Shown: positions 1 to 12,700 of the stretch, in pieces
How positions within the stretch are numbered: position 1 is the stretch's first letter
How the letters are laid out: each line of letters starts with the position of its first letter
Assembly: GCA_950295325.1 (NCBI GenBank)
Contig: OX485806.1
Location: 50,031,169-50,095,168 of the forward strand
Length of the DNA stretch: 64,000 bases
Reading direction: 5' to 3'
Origin: Polytrichum commune
Lineage: Eukaryota > Streptophyta > Polytrichopsida > Polytrichales > Polytrichaceae
Position numbers and translations under genes: made by a program
The notes under the pieces: generated by a model
Told to the model about the DNA's origin: nothing
What the model saw: the letters and a program-made list of their open reading frames with translations, nothing else
The model's database searches: none

Positions 1-1127
1 ACAAGGAGATGCCCAAAGACAATCTTCAGAGGCGAGGGCTGAAAGGCTAAAGGGCCGAATGCAACACCAGGAGGTGTGCCGCAGGAGGGCCACTTCCAGC
101 TAAGGGATAAGGTGAACAACACCGGTAAGAGGCGAGCAAGAGGGGAGGCAGCCTTGACTCCTCAAAATTTCCCCCTCCTAGTTTTCCCAAGGACTCTGCC
201 GCCCAGAGTCTATGCTGCAAAATTGTGAGGAAGCACGGAAATGCGCAGAGGGTGGAAGATTTGCAGGGCAGCTGAATGCCGCTCCAAGGAATCATGGGCC
301 TTGCCGAACACATATGCTGCTGCTGGGGTTGCAGATTGATAACATTCTGGCGAGTGAAGGGCAACTTCTATAGTGAGCTGAATGCGGATGGGATCCCAAT
401 CTGATTCAGGTAGTAAGGTGCTGCCGAGGGAGGAAATGAGGCAGGGAGTCCAGGAGAGTGTTGGACCTTCCTACATCACATCAGGGCTAGTGGGCTTATT
501 GGACGTAAGGGGCAGGAGAAAGTTCTCATGGCAGGGAGTGGGCCTCGGTTGCTGGATGCACTCCTGGGAAGGCTGAAGCATTGGACAGCCGCTGCTAGGT
601 TCCGGTCAACAATGGAGTAAGCATTGGAATTTAAATCAGCAGTTGGAGTACGGGGACAGTGGGGTCCTACTGAGGGTCAAGGAGGCATGTCCTTACTAGA
701 AGTGGGGGTTTGGTAGATTGTAAGGTGGCGTTAAAGGGTAGGAATGGGGGTAGGATGATCAATTAAGTGTGGATGGATACGGGTAACTACATGTAAGATT
801 GGGGTGACTTCATGCTAATCACACATTGTTAGATTAGTTGAGTAGCCATGGTTAGGGGTAGGGTTTGAGGATTTAAGAGTTGAATGTTGGGTGTTAATGA
901 TCATGAGGTTGGGAAGTATTTTTCAATGCTTCAATCTTGTGCCAATTAAAAAAAGATGTGGGACTTTATATTTGCATTGTGGGGTGCTGGAAGCCAAATC
1001 ACGAATGCCAAGTAAGGGATCAATCACATGTGAGCCTGATGCTCTCACCTGGACTACGACGCATAAGGGTGGGGGTTTTTAGGATGATAGGATGACTGAA
1101 ATTATACCATAACCACACGCTTCATAG
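1..1127. other. No recognisable gene
   Basis: Both strands hold only short open frames without a recognisable motif. The left part is G-rich on the + strand, but I see no LTR end, terminal inverted repeat or tandem array. The gypsy fragment to the right begins abruptly near 1128 without an LTR in front of it, so this stretch is probably flanking or unrelated repeat sequence. Confidence 0.4.
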
Positions 1128-2139
1128 GTGGCAACTCCTTCTAAGTTGAGTGATGAAACATCATCAGAGACTGATACACTTAGGGAAGGCATCCCGATAG
1201 AAATTGATAGGGACATAGGAGTGGATACACCAATCACCATGGCTCAGGGGGGAGGCGGAATACCACCCATACCACCTGTACCCCCCATTGATCCCATTGA
1301 TCTATTGGTTAGACCGAGAGGTCTACCAATTGTGGTTCCACAAAACTTAGCGGCGGTGGATATGCCATCCCACCTTCCTAAGTTTTATGGAACTAAAGAC
1401 GAGGATCCATTTAGGCACATGGAGAGGTACATTGAAAGGTTGGCTAGTTCTCTTGTGACTAATCCGGGATATTGGTTGGTTTGGTTTCCTACCACTCTAG
1501 AGGGTGACGCTTATGAGGGGTATAGTGACCATGCCGAGGAATATTTTAGAAGATGGAAGCAATTGCAAAGGGAGTTTTTGAATGAGTTTAGGCTAGAGGT
1601 CGGTCAAAGCACGGCTTTGAGGGCATTGGCTTCATTGAAGCAAAGAAGGGAAGAGGAAATTTCGGCTTACATTAGGAGGTTTGATTTAGTGTGTACACGA
1701 TTTGTGGACACCATGCTCAATGATGACACACTAAAACAATTCTTCATTCAAGGATTCTTTAAGTCGGGAACAATTAGGGGTGTTCTTGAGACAGATTTTT
1801 CATCCTCCGGCGGGATTGCAAACGGCGATTGGATACATTCCCATTCAAAATAGGCAAGGGGGCCTACAAAATTTCGATAATAAGAGGCAAGCTCCCCCTA
1901 CGGATCCGAGTTCGTCTAATTCTCATGATATCAGGTTCATGGATGGTGTAGTGGAGTCGCATCATGATGAGTCTATTTCTTTTCAAATGGGTGTTGGCGA
2001 GGAGCAAGGTCAATGGCCTCCACACAACAATGCCATCACCTATGAGTTGAGGAATTTAGATGATGAGATCACTCATGAGGCACCGGCGTTGGCGGTCACC
2101 ACTACGGCTATGAGGGGGAATGCTCAGGTAGAGGAAGAT
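1128..2139 (+). pseudogene. Degenerate Ty3/gypsy gag fragment
   Basis: The frame from 1128 to about 1790 matches residues ~67-300 of the intact gag-pol protein encoded by elements 1 and 2 in this window. It includes the Pro-Ile-rich linker and the capsid-like stretch around PSHLPKFYGTKDEDP. After about 1790 the sequence jumps, with a frame change, to the region that lies downstream of the zinc knuckle in the intact protein. The knuckle and its surroundings are therefore deleted. The fragment lacks the first ~66 residues and any 5' LTR. It continues after the solo LTR at 3532. It is an old relative of the two young elements, in the opposite orientation to them. Confidence 0.85.
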
Positions 2140-3531
2140 TGTCACCAAAAGTTCCCCACCCTTCGATTTTGTCCTAGCCCGAGTGGAAATGCTATAATGA
2201 CACGTAGAAAATCCTCCCTCGGTAATTCAATGTATAATTCCAATATAACCTTAGAATATACACAACTTGACTAATCCCATACTATGTCATCTTATATTCC
2301 TTAATTTCGGGTAAGATCACATCCTTAGCCTTCTCTAATGCCCACCCGGCCGCCTTAGCTACGCATGCATTTAATGATTTCCCTCGTGTGAATCTAGTCC
2401 TAGGCGTTGATTCCTCGCTGGTACATGACACCTCGCGTGTTGATTCCATGAGCACATAAGTCTTTAATGCAAGTATTGAAAAACACTTACATGACTTATC
2501 ATCGGCCCCTCTCCCTTAAGTCAACACAACTACCTCATTTTCTTAGTTTATCCCACACCCTCAAATATCACAGCAGCTCTACGCTACAGATAAGATGCAA
2601 ATACGCAGCTCTACGCTACAGATATGTTGTAAATACGCTGCAAATACGTAGCTCTACTCTGCAGATACTAATCCATCCAGATGCGCAGCTCTGCGGCTGC
2701 AGATACGTTGCAGATACGCTACAATACGCAGCTCTACTGCTACATATACACAGCTCTACGTTGAAAGTACGCTGTGAATACGCAGCTCTACTGCTGCAGA
2801 TACTAATCCATCCAGATGCAAATTCATAACTTCTAACAACATCACATGCCCCAACTTTTAAATAAGAGACTTTGCACATCCACAGAAGTATATGACTAAT
2901 CAATGTAAATCCAAGTACTCAAACAAAGCCATAAATTGAACTTTAAATCATTCACACCCAAACTATTACTAACAAGAGGTCAAACCCTCTTCAAGGCCAA
3001 CTAGCCTTGGCTCCTAACCTTACACCCATGCACACACACGTGTTCCTATCTTGCTTCCCACACACCCACACTTATAACCAGTGGGGTGCCAAGGAGCACG
3101 AAAGAAAGAAAGAAAGAAGAAATGAAAGAGGGAAGTCTTAAGTAGCAAAGAGGAGGAGAGGGCATGAGGTAGGGATAGGGTGAAAGGATTAGAGCCTCCA
3201 ATCACAACCCTTTAACCTTCTCCTTCTAAGTAGGGACTCATCCCATCCACAAGGCTCTTCCATTCCTAAACCAACAAGGTGGATCCTAATGTGGGCATTT
3301 AACCCGCGGATCCCCTCTCGCCTCACTTTACTCCATACTCACCTAGTTAAGGCATTACCTCATTGAACTTAAACCTTGAGACAATCACACAACGCCCTCT
3401 AATGTCTAAACTTAATCCACACCACACTTCACTCTTTTTATATTTTTGTGAATAATTAATAACCGTTAAAACATAACTTCTAATGGTCTCAAAGACTTAA
3501 GAACACATGTGGGCACCATTTTGGGCTCACA
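2140..3531. repeat. Solo LTR of a gypsy element related to elements 1 and 2
   Basis: The stretch starts TGTCACCAAAAG and ends TTTTGGGCTCACA, closely resembling the ends of the LTRs of elements 1 and 2. It is flanked by the perfect 5-bp duplication AAGAT (2135-2139 and 3532-3536). Removing it rejoins the gag-pol fragment in the expected order, so it is a true insertion reduced to one LTR by recombination. It is 1392 bp long, against 1709 and 1643 bp for the LTRs of elements 1 and 2. Its middle holds a minisatellite that the other LTRs lack. Confidence 0.9.
2572..2825. repeat. Minisatellite inside the solo LTR
   Basis: Variants of the motif GCAGCTCTACGCTACAGATA recur irregularly, mixed with TACGCTGCAAATACG. 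A longer block containing CTAATCCATCCAGATGC appears twice, near 2667 and 2802. The array looks like slippage expansion within the LTR. Confidence 0.7.
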
Positions 3532-5085
3532 AAGATGTAGAGGGTCAGGAGGAGTATTCTTCGGAAAAGACTCCTCAATTGTCAGATTTAGAGAGGGTAG
3601 CTAGGACAGCTAGTAGAGCCACTAAGGCACTAAAGAAGGAGAATGTGATTCTCCAAGATAGGGAGAGGCCTAATGTCATTGATGATTTAGAAGGTAGTGA
3701 GATGGGAGAGTGGGAAGGACCGGAAATTCCTTTGGATGAATTTAATGGTGTTGGCAATGCCAAGGTAAAGAAGCCAAATGGCTATGATCTATGGGCCGAT
3801 CTTAGCTCACTTAAGGCCGATATTACCTTTAGACAGTTGTTGGAGATATCACCCATGGCTCGTAAGACTTTCAATGAAGGAATGCCAGTGACTAGGAGGA
3901 TTAGGAAGGTAAACACTAGGGCGGCCGCTAGAATTCAATTGCAAAGAGGGGGGCGTGATGTCAAAACAATTGAAATTGAAGTTATGATGGTGGACAAAGT
4001 GGTTCCGAATGTGCTAGTAGATGGAGGTAGTGGGCTAAACATCTTGCCGGAGCACACCATGAAGAGGTTGGGTCTTAGTCTTACGGGTCCATCACCTTTC
4101 ATCATCAACATGGCGAATTAAACTCCGGCCATACCTTTGGGAATGATTAAGGATTGTAGGATTAACACCGGAGGAGAAGAGTATGTGGTCACTTTTCATG
4201 TCATCAAGATGCATTCTAACAAGGGTACATTTCCCATCTTGTTAGGTAGGCCTTGGTTGAGAATGTCGGATGCCATAGTGGAGTGGGGAGGAGTAAAGCT
4301 TTTCATTATTTATGGTCCTAAGGATAATAGGGTCAAGGTCTCCATAGGGTCATTAAGGGGTTGGGTGAGGAAAGAAATTGCCTCATCTTCGGACGATGAA
4401 GGTGATGATTAGGAGGACGACAAGAATGGTGAGGCATTGGTAGGAGTGGTTCATTCGGGTGGTTATGGGCCTATCATAGATTCAAGACCGGGAGGCTTAG
4501 GTCCTAGTGTCTATCATTATGGGAATGACGGGAAGTATGCACAGTGGTTGAGGGATTATCCCGAGTCGGACTTTGATGTGATGGTGAGGTCTCACTTTGC
4601 ATGTTTGAGTGATGAGAGGTTAGATTTTAAGAGTGAGGAATATTCTTTACTGGAGTCATGTGAGGTGCTTACCGAGGAGAAGTGGATTTTAGGGAGGTTG
4701 ACACCTTAGGTAGATAGTGTGGAGGAGAGTGACGTGAGTCTGGTACATGTGGATGGGACTCATGATGAGGAGGCTATTATAGAAGCTGCTAGGTTGGAGG
4801 AACCTTTGCACTTCAAGACCACGTCAACTGGGATAATGGTTGGACATGATATCAAGGATTATCCTAAGGTGCCTCCGGATTAATATAGGAACAAGGATGA
4901 GCAAACTCATGTGTCGGAGGCGGATTGGAAGTATGTGGATGTGACAACAAGAAATGGGAAAGTTAGACAAATGAAGATGGGGTCTAAGTTGGAGGAGAAA
5001 GAAATCAAGGAATATAGCGAGTTGGTGGATGAGTTTAGTAACACCTTTGCTTGGTCGTATGATGAGCTTAGTAAAAAACTAATTC
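3532..5085 (+). pseudogene. Degenerate Ty3/gypsy pol fragment (protease region and spacer)
   Basis: This continues the 1128 fragment after the solo LTR. The aspartic protease motif NVLVDGGSGLNILPE lies near 4010-4055. The following spacer matches residues ~930-1155 of the intact polyprotein. Stops interrupt it near 4119, 4410, 4707 and 4880. At 4911-5085 it reads SEADWKYVDVTTRNGKVRQ and then continues into sequence upstream of a reverse transcriptase. That part is missing from elements 1 and 2, so this fragment shows what their internal deletion removed. It ends abruptly near 5085 without a 3' LTR. Confidence 0.85.
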
Positions 5086-5220
5086 AACTTGGTATGCTTT
5101 AACAATTGATCTATTTTTGGGATTTTTATACAATGTTTGATCTTCAACTCTTGTTTGATTTTTATATGTTTGTTTTCATGTTTATGTTAAAAATTGAAAT
5201 TTTATTATGTATTTGTACGT

Positions 5221-5440
5221 ACAAAGTGAAGTTGTTGCGGCTATAGACGAGGCATATAGAATTTATAATCAGATTACACCTTCTGTAGAGAGGTCAAAAC
5301 AACGATTGGGAGAGGTAATATCAAAGACACATATAAAAATCATCAAAAGTATCAGGAGCCAAAGAGTTTGAGAAATTGCTAGCTGTTGCAGATCCGGAAA
5401 ACGGGGTGGAGCTTTTGGAAGAAGTGAATTTCATTTCTCA
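5221..5440 (+). pseudogene. Fragment related to the methyltransferase-like gene at 55.7-58.3 kb
   Basis: The + strand reads as a plausible coding stretch beginning SEVVAAIDEAYRIYNQITP. After a frame change it continues KEFEKLLAVADPENGVELLEE. The last part resembles LAVADPANG at the start of the larger locus at 55752. I see no catalytic motif here. It may be an exon or two of an old copy of that family. The match is short, so the call is tentative. Confidence 0.4.
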
Positions 5441-7901
5441 TTTTTACTCTCTTTTATTATGAGTAATTTCTTATCACTTTTGTATATTTAATTTTTTACA
5501 TGTTCAAATCTTACATACCTGAAATTCTGCAAACTTGACTCTTGATTTTTGTATTCTTAGATTGTAATATATGTATCTTTTGCATACTTAGGTCTTGCAT
5601 ACTTGAGCTTTACATGCTTAAATTTTTGTATATGTGTATCTTGGATTCTTAGATACTTGAATTCATTTATATTTAAATTTTTGCATAGTTGTATACTTGA
5701 TTTTTACATACTTTTATTATTGCATACATTAATATTATATATTTGATATACATTCATGATATAAGTTTTTATCCAAGTTAACACGCATTGGAGCTCCAAT
5801 CCAGATTCGGAGACGACATTGGAAAAATTGTTCAAAAAAAATGGTTGCTTACAGAACCAAATAAAATGAGGTGTATGAAATAACATGCGGTTTAAGAAAA
5901 AAATGAACAACAATTGGGCTCCGAGAAAAACAAATTGGGGTAAAGTCAAAAAAATTGGTTATTTGAAATATTAAAAAAATGTAGTATAAATTAAATAGGA
6001 TATTTTCAAATGAATCCACCAAAAAATTATAATGACTCATAGGGTGTATTAAAATACAAGCATTTACTATTATTTTGAAAAAAACCATACCTTATAATTT
6101 TTTTTGCAAGGTAAATAGCCCCCGGATATCTAGGTCCTAAGCGCACGTGTATGCATTAATTAAAGAGGGAGTGACCTCCCCATGGGCAACAGTGGACCAT
6201 AGTATATGAATACACTTGTTTTGGTTTTGTATTTTATTTGATTTGACAATTATTTTGATTTTGAGAATTTTGAAAAAATTACCAATTTTGTTGGACACAA
6301 TGTGGAGATTGCTTGATGAATGCAATGTGTTGGGTTTTGTTTTCAAATTTCTAAACTTGGTCTTCATGGATTTCAAGTCTTTTGTCATTGAGATCATTTA
6401 TCCATTAAGGTACTTCTATTGGCATAGCATTTTTTAACAACGTGTTGGCCACTTCTATTGACTTTGGAATTTAAGAAACAACCTAAGCATTCGCACATAA
6501 TCAAACTAATGTAAATTAATAAAATAAAAACATTTTTTTTAAATCCCCCTTCATATTCTCATGGATAGTGTTCATATATTTCATGTCAAAAATCCATGGT
6601 TATAGGATACAAGTGAAACCAACATCCTTTCCCTCCTTAGTGCTCACATGTCACCGCTCACTGCTCATTGCTCACTGCTCATTGCTCACTGCTCATTGCT
6701 CACCGCTCACCGCTCACATGATAGCACTCCCCGATATTGCAGAGTCCATACAAAAAAAATTCTCTAAATCCACGGTAATAGGATAAGCAATCATAGGTAC
6801 TAATATTTACTTAAAATAATAATTAAAAAAAATGACAGTTATTTGAATTATATTTTCTTACAAAAATCGGGGAAAAACATTTTAAGGCTCCGTGCTCACA
6901 AGCTTTATGCTTGCAGCTCACAAGCTTGCACACTAGCGTTGTTGGCTTCCTTCTTGATTTTATTGCTACTATAAGAGTATTAATCTATTGTTGACGTTGT
7001 CTTATGTCAAGAAGAAACTAAAAATTTATTCATTTATGACATTGGTTATCAACATACAACATATGTATATGTATCCAAAGGCACCCAAGATGCACATTTA
7101 AACTTGAATCTTCAATAACACCAAGGTATTGATTTGAAAAATGTACTTGGAAAAACAAGTTAATTTTAAATCGGGTCAATTTTGACACAAATATATAAGA
7201 TTTAAAGTATGTAGCTCAAATACATAATTTTGTTCATGGAGAGGCCGTTCATTAGGGATGTTTATTATTAATACCTTCCATAAACTTACATATGGAAGAA
7301 TTTTGATGACCTAATTTGGTTATTTCTATTCAAATTTATTAAGTATGTGCTTTGGTGTGACTTCAAGAAGGAATATCAAATGAAAACTACTAAAATAACA
7401 TTGCACTTTGTGTTCAATCCATGGATTCCCATTCTAGGCTACATGGCCAATGTAATCGTTGGGACGTATATGAGCATTTAAATCTTTGTAATATCTTGTG
7501 CATCTCCTACTACGGGGTTTTATTTTCATGTCCTATCGATTGGACTTGCACAACAGAACATTTTTTACATTAGCAAATCTACGATAAAGCATCAATAAAA
7601 AATTTAAAAAAAAAACACTAGCTTGATTTAGTTATCGTGATTGAGAGTACGTGTTTGTGGATTCCTTAATGAATACATAGGCCTTCCCAATTGTGTTCAC
7701 TAACAACCATTGAGAATGGAATGATTTATTGAATTTGACCACGTGTGAGGATTTGGCTTTTATTATTTGGTCCTCACCTAAGCACACACCAAACAAATCT
7801 AGGTGTTCATGTAAGTAAAATAACCAAATACCACCCTCATACCTCAATAGTTTGTTTCATATTCTATGAAACTAGTGGGCTAGTAGGAGAAAGTAACCAT
7901 C
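5441..7901. other. AT-rich intergenic sequence
   Basis: No gene is supported; open frames are short and of low complexity. It holds the GCTCA-type array at 6646-6722 and a looser cluster of the words GCTCACAAGCTT and TTGCAGCTCACAAGC near 6890-6935. Confidence 0.4.
6646..6735. repeat. GCTCAYYGCTCA short tandem array with conserved right flank
   Basis: About ten units of CTCACTG/CTCATTG/CTCACCG run in tandem and end in CTCACATGATAGCACTCCCC. The same array type and right flank recur at 59086-59152 (CTCACATGATAGCACCCCCC). In both places a short word like CACGGTTATAG or CATGGTTATAGGA lies nearby. This marks a dispersed repeat rather than a one-off microsatellite. Confidence 0.6.
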
Positions 7902-7904
7902 TTA

Positions 7905-8004
7905 GGGTTGCTTCACACTATGGCCAAAGGTTGAGAGGCCGTCGACCACAAATCAGATTGCAAGAAACCAAGAATTTTGCCTCTCAACCCTTCACATTAG
8001 AGGC
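7905..8004. mobile_element. Tourist/Harbinger-type MITE, left part (split by element 1)
   Basis: It begins GGGTTGCTTCACACTATGGCC. The right part ends with the reverse complement of GGGCCGCTTCACACTATGGCC, giving long imperfect terminal inverted repeats. The outer ends are flanked by TTA (7902-7904 and 18419-18421), the 3-bp duplication typical of PIF/Harbinger and Tourist elements. Taking out element 1 leaves a non-coding element of about 560 bp. The 5-bp duplication GAGGC at 8000-8004 belongs to the later insertion of element 1. Confidence 0.75.
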
Positions 8005-9713
8005 TGTGAGGCCAAACCCCCCACCCTTAAGCGTCCGTAGTCCGAGTAGTGGGTTTGGGCTCACATTCCTCCGCGGTATTGGATTTGGACTTGGATGAGT
8101 CCATAGTGCAAGGTTCACCCTTCAAGTGGTCTTGGATTTAACTTTGGTCTTTGCTTCCTTTGTCTTGCCATCGCGAGAGTGCTCCACATTCTCCATTAAT
8201 TTGTGCACGTGGTTTATTTTTAAAGAGAGGATGCAAGTGTTAAAAAAAACACTATTCTCTATAGTCAATCTCAAATACATTTACTTGTGAAAGCCACCAT
8301 AACACTAACTAGCATAATGTAACTAACTACTTGTCTATGAGCTAATTAGGTAGGCTATCTACTAAGCTCCTTCATGAACCCAGCTCCTTACTTTCTAACT
8401 AAACAAACCCAGCTCCTTCATGAACCCAGCTCCTTCATGAACCCACAACTTTGTAGTTGTAATCCCCAACTACCTCACTAATTATTCAAGCCCTTAACTA
8501 ATCTTCCTACCTAATTTCCCTAATTCTACTAACAACCCCTTTCTAATCACACAATTCTTCTCTAATCCTAAAATCCTAAAATCCTAGAGAGGAGAGGGGG
8601 AGAGAGAATTTCCTAACTTCACTAAGACTAACTAATCCACACAAGTATATTTTTGCACTCATCACAACATCAAGTGCTCAACTCTTAAACATGGAACTTG
8701 CAACCACGTGTATTCAAAACATGAACTTTAAGTACCACAAATTGGAATCATGAATTAACTTTAAAATCCTTCACGTCAACACTAATTCTACCAAGAGGTC
8801 AAGCCCTCTTCAAGGCTAACAAGCCTTGGCTCTCAAACTAAAAACTAAGCACACACATGTGCTCCAATATGGCTTCCCACACCCACACTTATAACTCGTG
8901 GGGTGCCTTGGAGCACAAAGGAAAGAGAGAGGATGAGTGAGGGAAGAATGAGGGATTATATAGTAAGCTTGAGGGGGTGAGCACCCTCAAGGCTTACGAT
9001 AAGCCCTTGAGATTTCCTCCTACTTAGTAGGCGCCAATCCTATCTTCTAAGTCTTCCTCCCTCAAATGATCAACAAGGATCCTAATTCGAACATTTAACT
9101 AGCCTTGGCTTTCTACCTACCACACTTTACCAAACTTGGGATGCTTAACTAGCCTTGGCTTTCTACCTACCACACTTTACCAAACTTGGGATGCTTCAAC
9201 CCAAACTTAGCCTCCTTCGCTTTCCGCCGCCATAACTTTCTCCCCTTACTTTCCCAAATCGTCGCTCACCACTTAATTCAAACCACGATGCTTAACTCGT
9301 GATTTGATTGGTGCTTTGAGAATTTGCTTATCCTCCACCTTGCATTCTTCCTTGGGCCTTCCCCATTAAGTGGCCATGATGAGGTGGTCCACTTGTGCGC
9401 TCCATGTGATCCTCCATTCATCCCAATTCGAATGCACTTGCCTCTTGAGTCACTTTGGTTGTCTCCATCCATTTGTACTAGCCTACTCACTAACTACTCA
9501 ATCCAAGTTCTCCTTACCTATCCTCATTCACTCAAATCCTTCCGAAGGTAAAAACACAATAACAACTCACATCCTAGCCTCTTACAACATGGTACTTCTA
9601 AGACTAACATTTCACTCTTTTTATATTTTTGTGAAGTAACATGCTACTTCAAAGTGCATCAACTAACGTTTCAAGGGTCTAAGACTAAATGTGGGCACCC
9701 TTTTGGGCTCACA
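8005..9713 (-). repeat. 3' LTR of element 1
   Basis: A 1709-bp repeat bounded by TG and CA, nearly identical to 16242-17950. It contains clustered variants of AACCCAGCTCCTTCATG near 8378-8450 and a 49-bp tandem duplication around CTAGCCTTGGCTTTCTACC at 9099-9196. It lies downstream of the gag-pol stop on the minus strand. Confidence 0.95.
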
Positions 9714-9774
9714 TAATTGGCGACCATCGGGGGATGAATCCAAACATCTCTTGCTCCAAGGGTAAGTTGCCTAG

Positions 9775-12700
9775 TCAAGCTCGGTATTCCTTACATCTAC
9801 TTCCCGATGTACGGGTAGGAAAGAGCTCACCATTCAACGTTTCCAATTGAATTGAATTATTAGGAAAGACCTCATAGACAAGGTAAGGTCCTAACCATAC
9901 CGCATTGAATTTCGCCGGAAATTCAAGCTTTCGTGCGTCTTGAATCATGACCATCATTCCCGGTGTTAGGGCCCTTCTCTTATGTCGTTTGTCGAAAGTA
10001 ATCTTTCTCCTTCTTTGGATTGCCTCAATATGTTGAGCCGCCATTCTCCTCCCTTCGTCAAGTGCTTCCAAATCGGTTAGTCGATTTCGTAAGGATTGAC
10101 TTTCGGTAAGTCTCGTACTCACGGCCACCCTAAGTGACTCGACTTCATATTCGATTGGTAGTGTCGCTTCAAGACCATAGACTAAGGAAAATGGTGTAGC
10201 ACGCGTAGTTACCTTATAGGTTGTACGGTATGCCCAAAGTGCCGCCGTTAGTTTCGTATCCCAATCCCGCTTCGAGTCTATAACCGTCTTGCGTAGTATA
10301 CTCACCAAAATTCCGTTAACCCTTTCCGTTTGTCCATTGGTTTGTGGGTGGTAGGGAGTAGTCTTCCGGTGATCAATTTTAAATTTCTCTGTCATCTCTC
10401 GAATCAAGTCATTCAAAAAGTGAGTACCCCTATCGCTTACTAGGATCTTCGGCACCCCGAACCGCGAAATTATGTTTTCGTACATAAATGTTGCCGCGTG
10501 TTCCGCCGTGTCGGTCTTCACCGCTTTGGCTTCCGCCCACTTGGTGAGGTACTCGGTTGCCACCACAATATATTTCATTCCTTTTGAAGATTGGGGATGG
10601 ACCTCACCCACATAGTCGATGCCCCATTTTTCGAAAGGAATTAAGGGTAATGATACATGTAAAGGCATCTCCATTCTAAGGTCGTCTCGGGCATACCGTT
10701 GGCAAGCGTCGCATTTCCTTACGTAGTCATGGGCGTCCTTAAATAGTGTAGGCCAAAAGTAGCCCGCTCTAAGTATTTTTTGCCCGGTGAGTTGACCCGA
10801 GAAGTGACCGCCGCAAGCGCTATCGTGGCAAGCGATTAAAATCGCTTCAACCTCCGTTTTTGACACGCATCGTCGTAAAATACCATCGGACCCCCTTCTA
10901 AACAACCTATGGCCCACTACAACAAATTGCCTACTATTTACCCTCACCTTCCTTCTCTCTTCTTTTGTCCACTCTTTGGGCAACTTGTGGGTTGTTAGAA
11001 ATTCCACTATGCCCGCATACCACTCCGGTGTAGAAGTGACCACAAAGAGGCTATCATCTACTAACATATCATTTACCGGATTTTTTCCTATCTCCTCCGA
11101 CAACCTAGACAAGTGGTCCGCTTGTAAATGCATACGACCCGGTTTATATTCCACCGTGTAGTCGAATTCTTCTAATAACAAAACCCACCTAGCTAACCTA
11201 CCACTTAACTCCGCCTTGTTAATTAGATACTTGATAGCCATGTGGTCAACAAAAAATACAACCGGGTTGCACATGAGGTAATGCCTAAACTTTTTAACGG
11301 AAAACACCATGGCTAGGCACTCCCTCTCCGTTGTAGAGTAGTTTCTTTCGGCGGGGGTCAATTGCTTACTCGCATAAGCTATAGGTTGATCCTTCTCTTT
11401 TTCTCCCGTTGCTTGACAAAGCGCACTCCCTATTGCCACATTACTAGCATCACAATAGACGTGAAAAGGTTTACCACAATTGGGTGGTATCAACACCGGA
11501 TAGGTGCTCAACCTATCCCGCAATTCCTCAAAGGTTTTTTGACAAGCATCCGTCCACTCGAATTTGACATCATTTTTTAGCAAATGGGTAATGGCCACCG
11601 CTATCTTTGAAAAATTAGGAATAAGTTCCCGGTACCATCCCACATGTCCTAACAACTTAGAGATCCCCTTGGAATTGGTTGGAGTTGCCAAGTCGCTTAT
11701 GGCCGCAATCTTATCCGGATCGGGTTCTCTACCTTTCTCACTAACAACATAACCCAACAACACTCCCTTATTCACTCCCAAAAATGTCTTATCCGGGTTT
11801 AATGCTAACCTCATCTTCCTACACCTAACCAATGCCTCCCTAACACAATGTAGGTGATCATCCACATACCGCCAATCCGCTTCCGACACATGTGCTTGCT
11901 CCTCTTTGTTCCGATACCAATCGGAAGGCACATTGGGGTAATCTTTCACATCTTGACCTACAACTATCCCCGTAGACGTGGTCTTGAAATGTAAAGGCTC
12001 CTCCAATTTCGATGACTCAATAATCACATCCTCCTCTTGAGTCCCATCTACATGAATTAAACTAACCTCACCCTCTTCCACGTCATCTACCCAAGGTGTT
12101 AACCCACCGCTAACCCACTCTTCCTCGGTGAGCACCTCACATGGCTCCAACAATGAGCCCTCTCCTAAACTAACACTAGGAAATTCACTCCCTAAGCCTA
12201 CTTGGTGAAATGTAACCATTACATCAACCTCGGACTCGGGGTACTCCCTTAGCCATTGGGCATAATCCCCATTATCCCCATAATTGTAAAAATTAGGACC
12301 TAGACTTCCCGAGCCCGAATCTATAACAACCCTTTGACCTTCGGGATGGACGACTCCCACCAATGCCTTGCCAATCTCATTCTCGTTTAAGTCATCAATT
12401 TCCTTCTCCAATGGCAAATACATCTCCTTCTTCATCCATCCTTCTAATGAACCAATGGACACTATGACCCTATTACCCTCCGGACCATAAGTGATGGATG
12501 GTTTAGGTCCACCCCAATTGACCATAGCATTCGCCATCCGCAACCAAGGCCTACCTAGCAAAATGGGGAAGGTGTCCTTGTTGGAGTGCATTTTAATGAC
12601 ATGGAAGGTGACCAAGTACTCCTCACCTCCCGTAGTCATTCTACAATCCTTGATCATCCCCAAAGGCGTAGTCGAACTTTGATTTGCCATATTTATGACC

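Noticed and set aside
2467-2903. 120-codon + and 95-codon minus frames near 2.5-2.9 kb
   Set aside because: They arise from the low-complexity minisatellite inside the solo LTR.
9278-9639. Overlapping 70-89-codon frames repeated four times (9278, 17515, 42900, 51071)
   Set aside because: They lie in the LTRs, so their repetition follows from the LTR copies.
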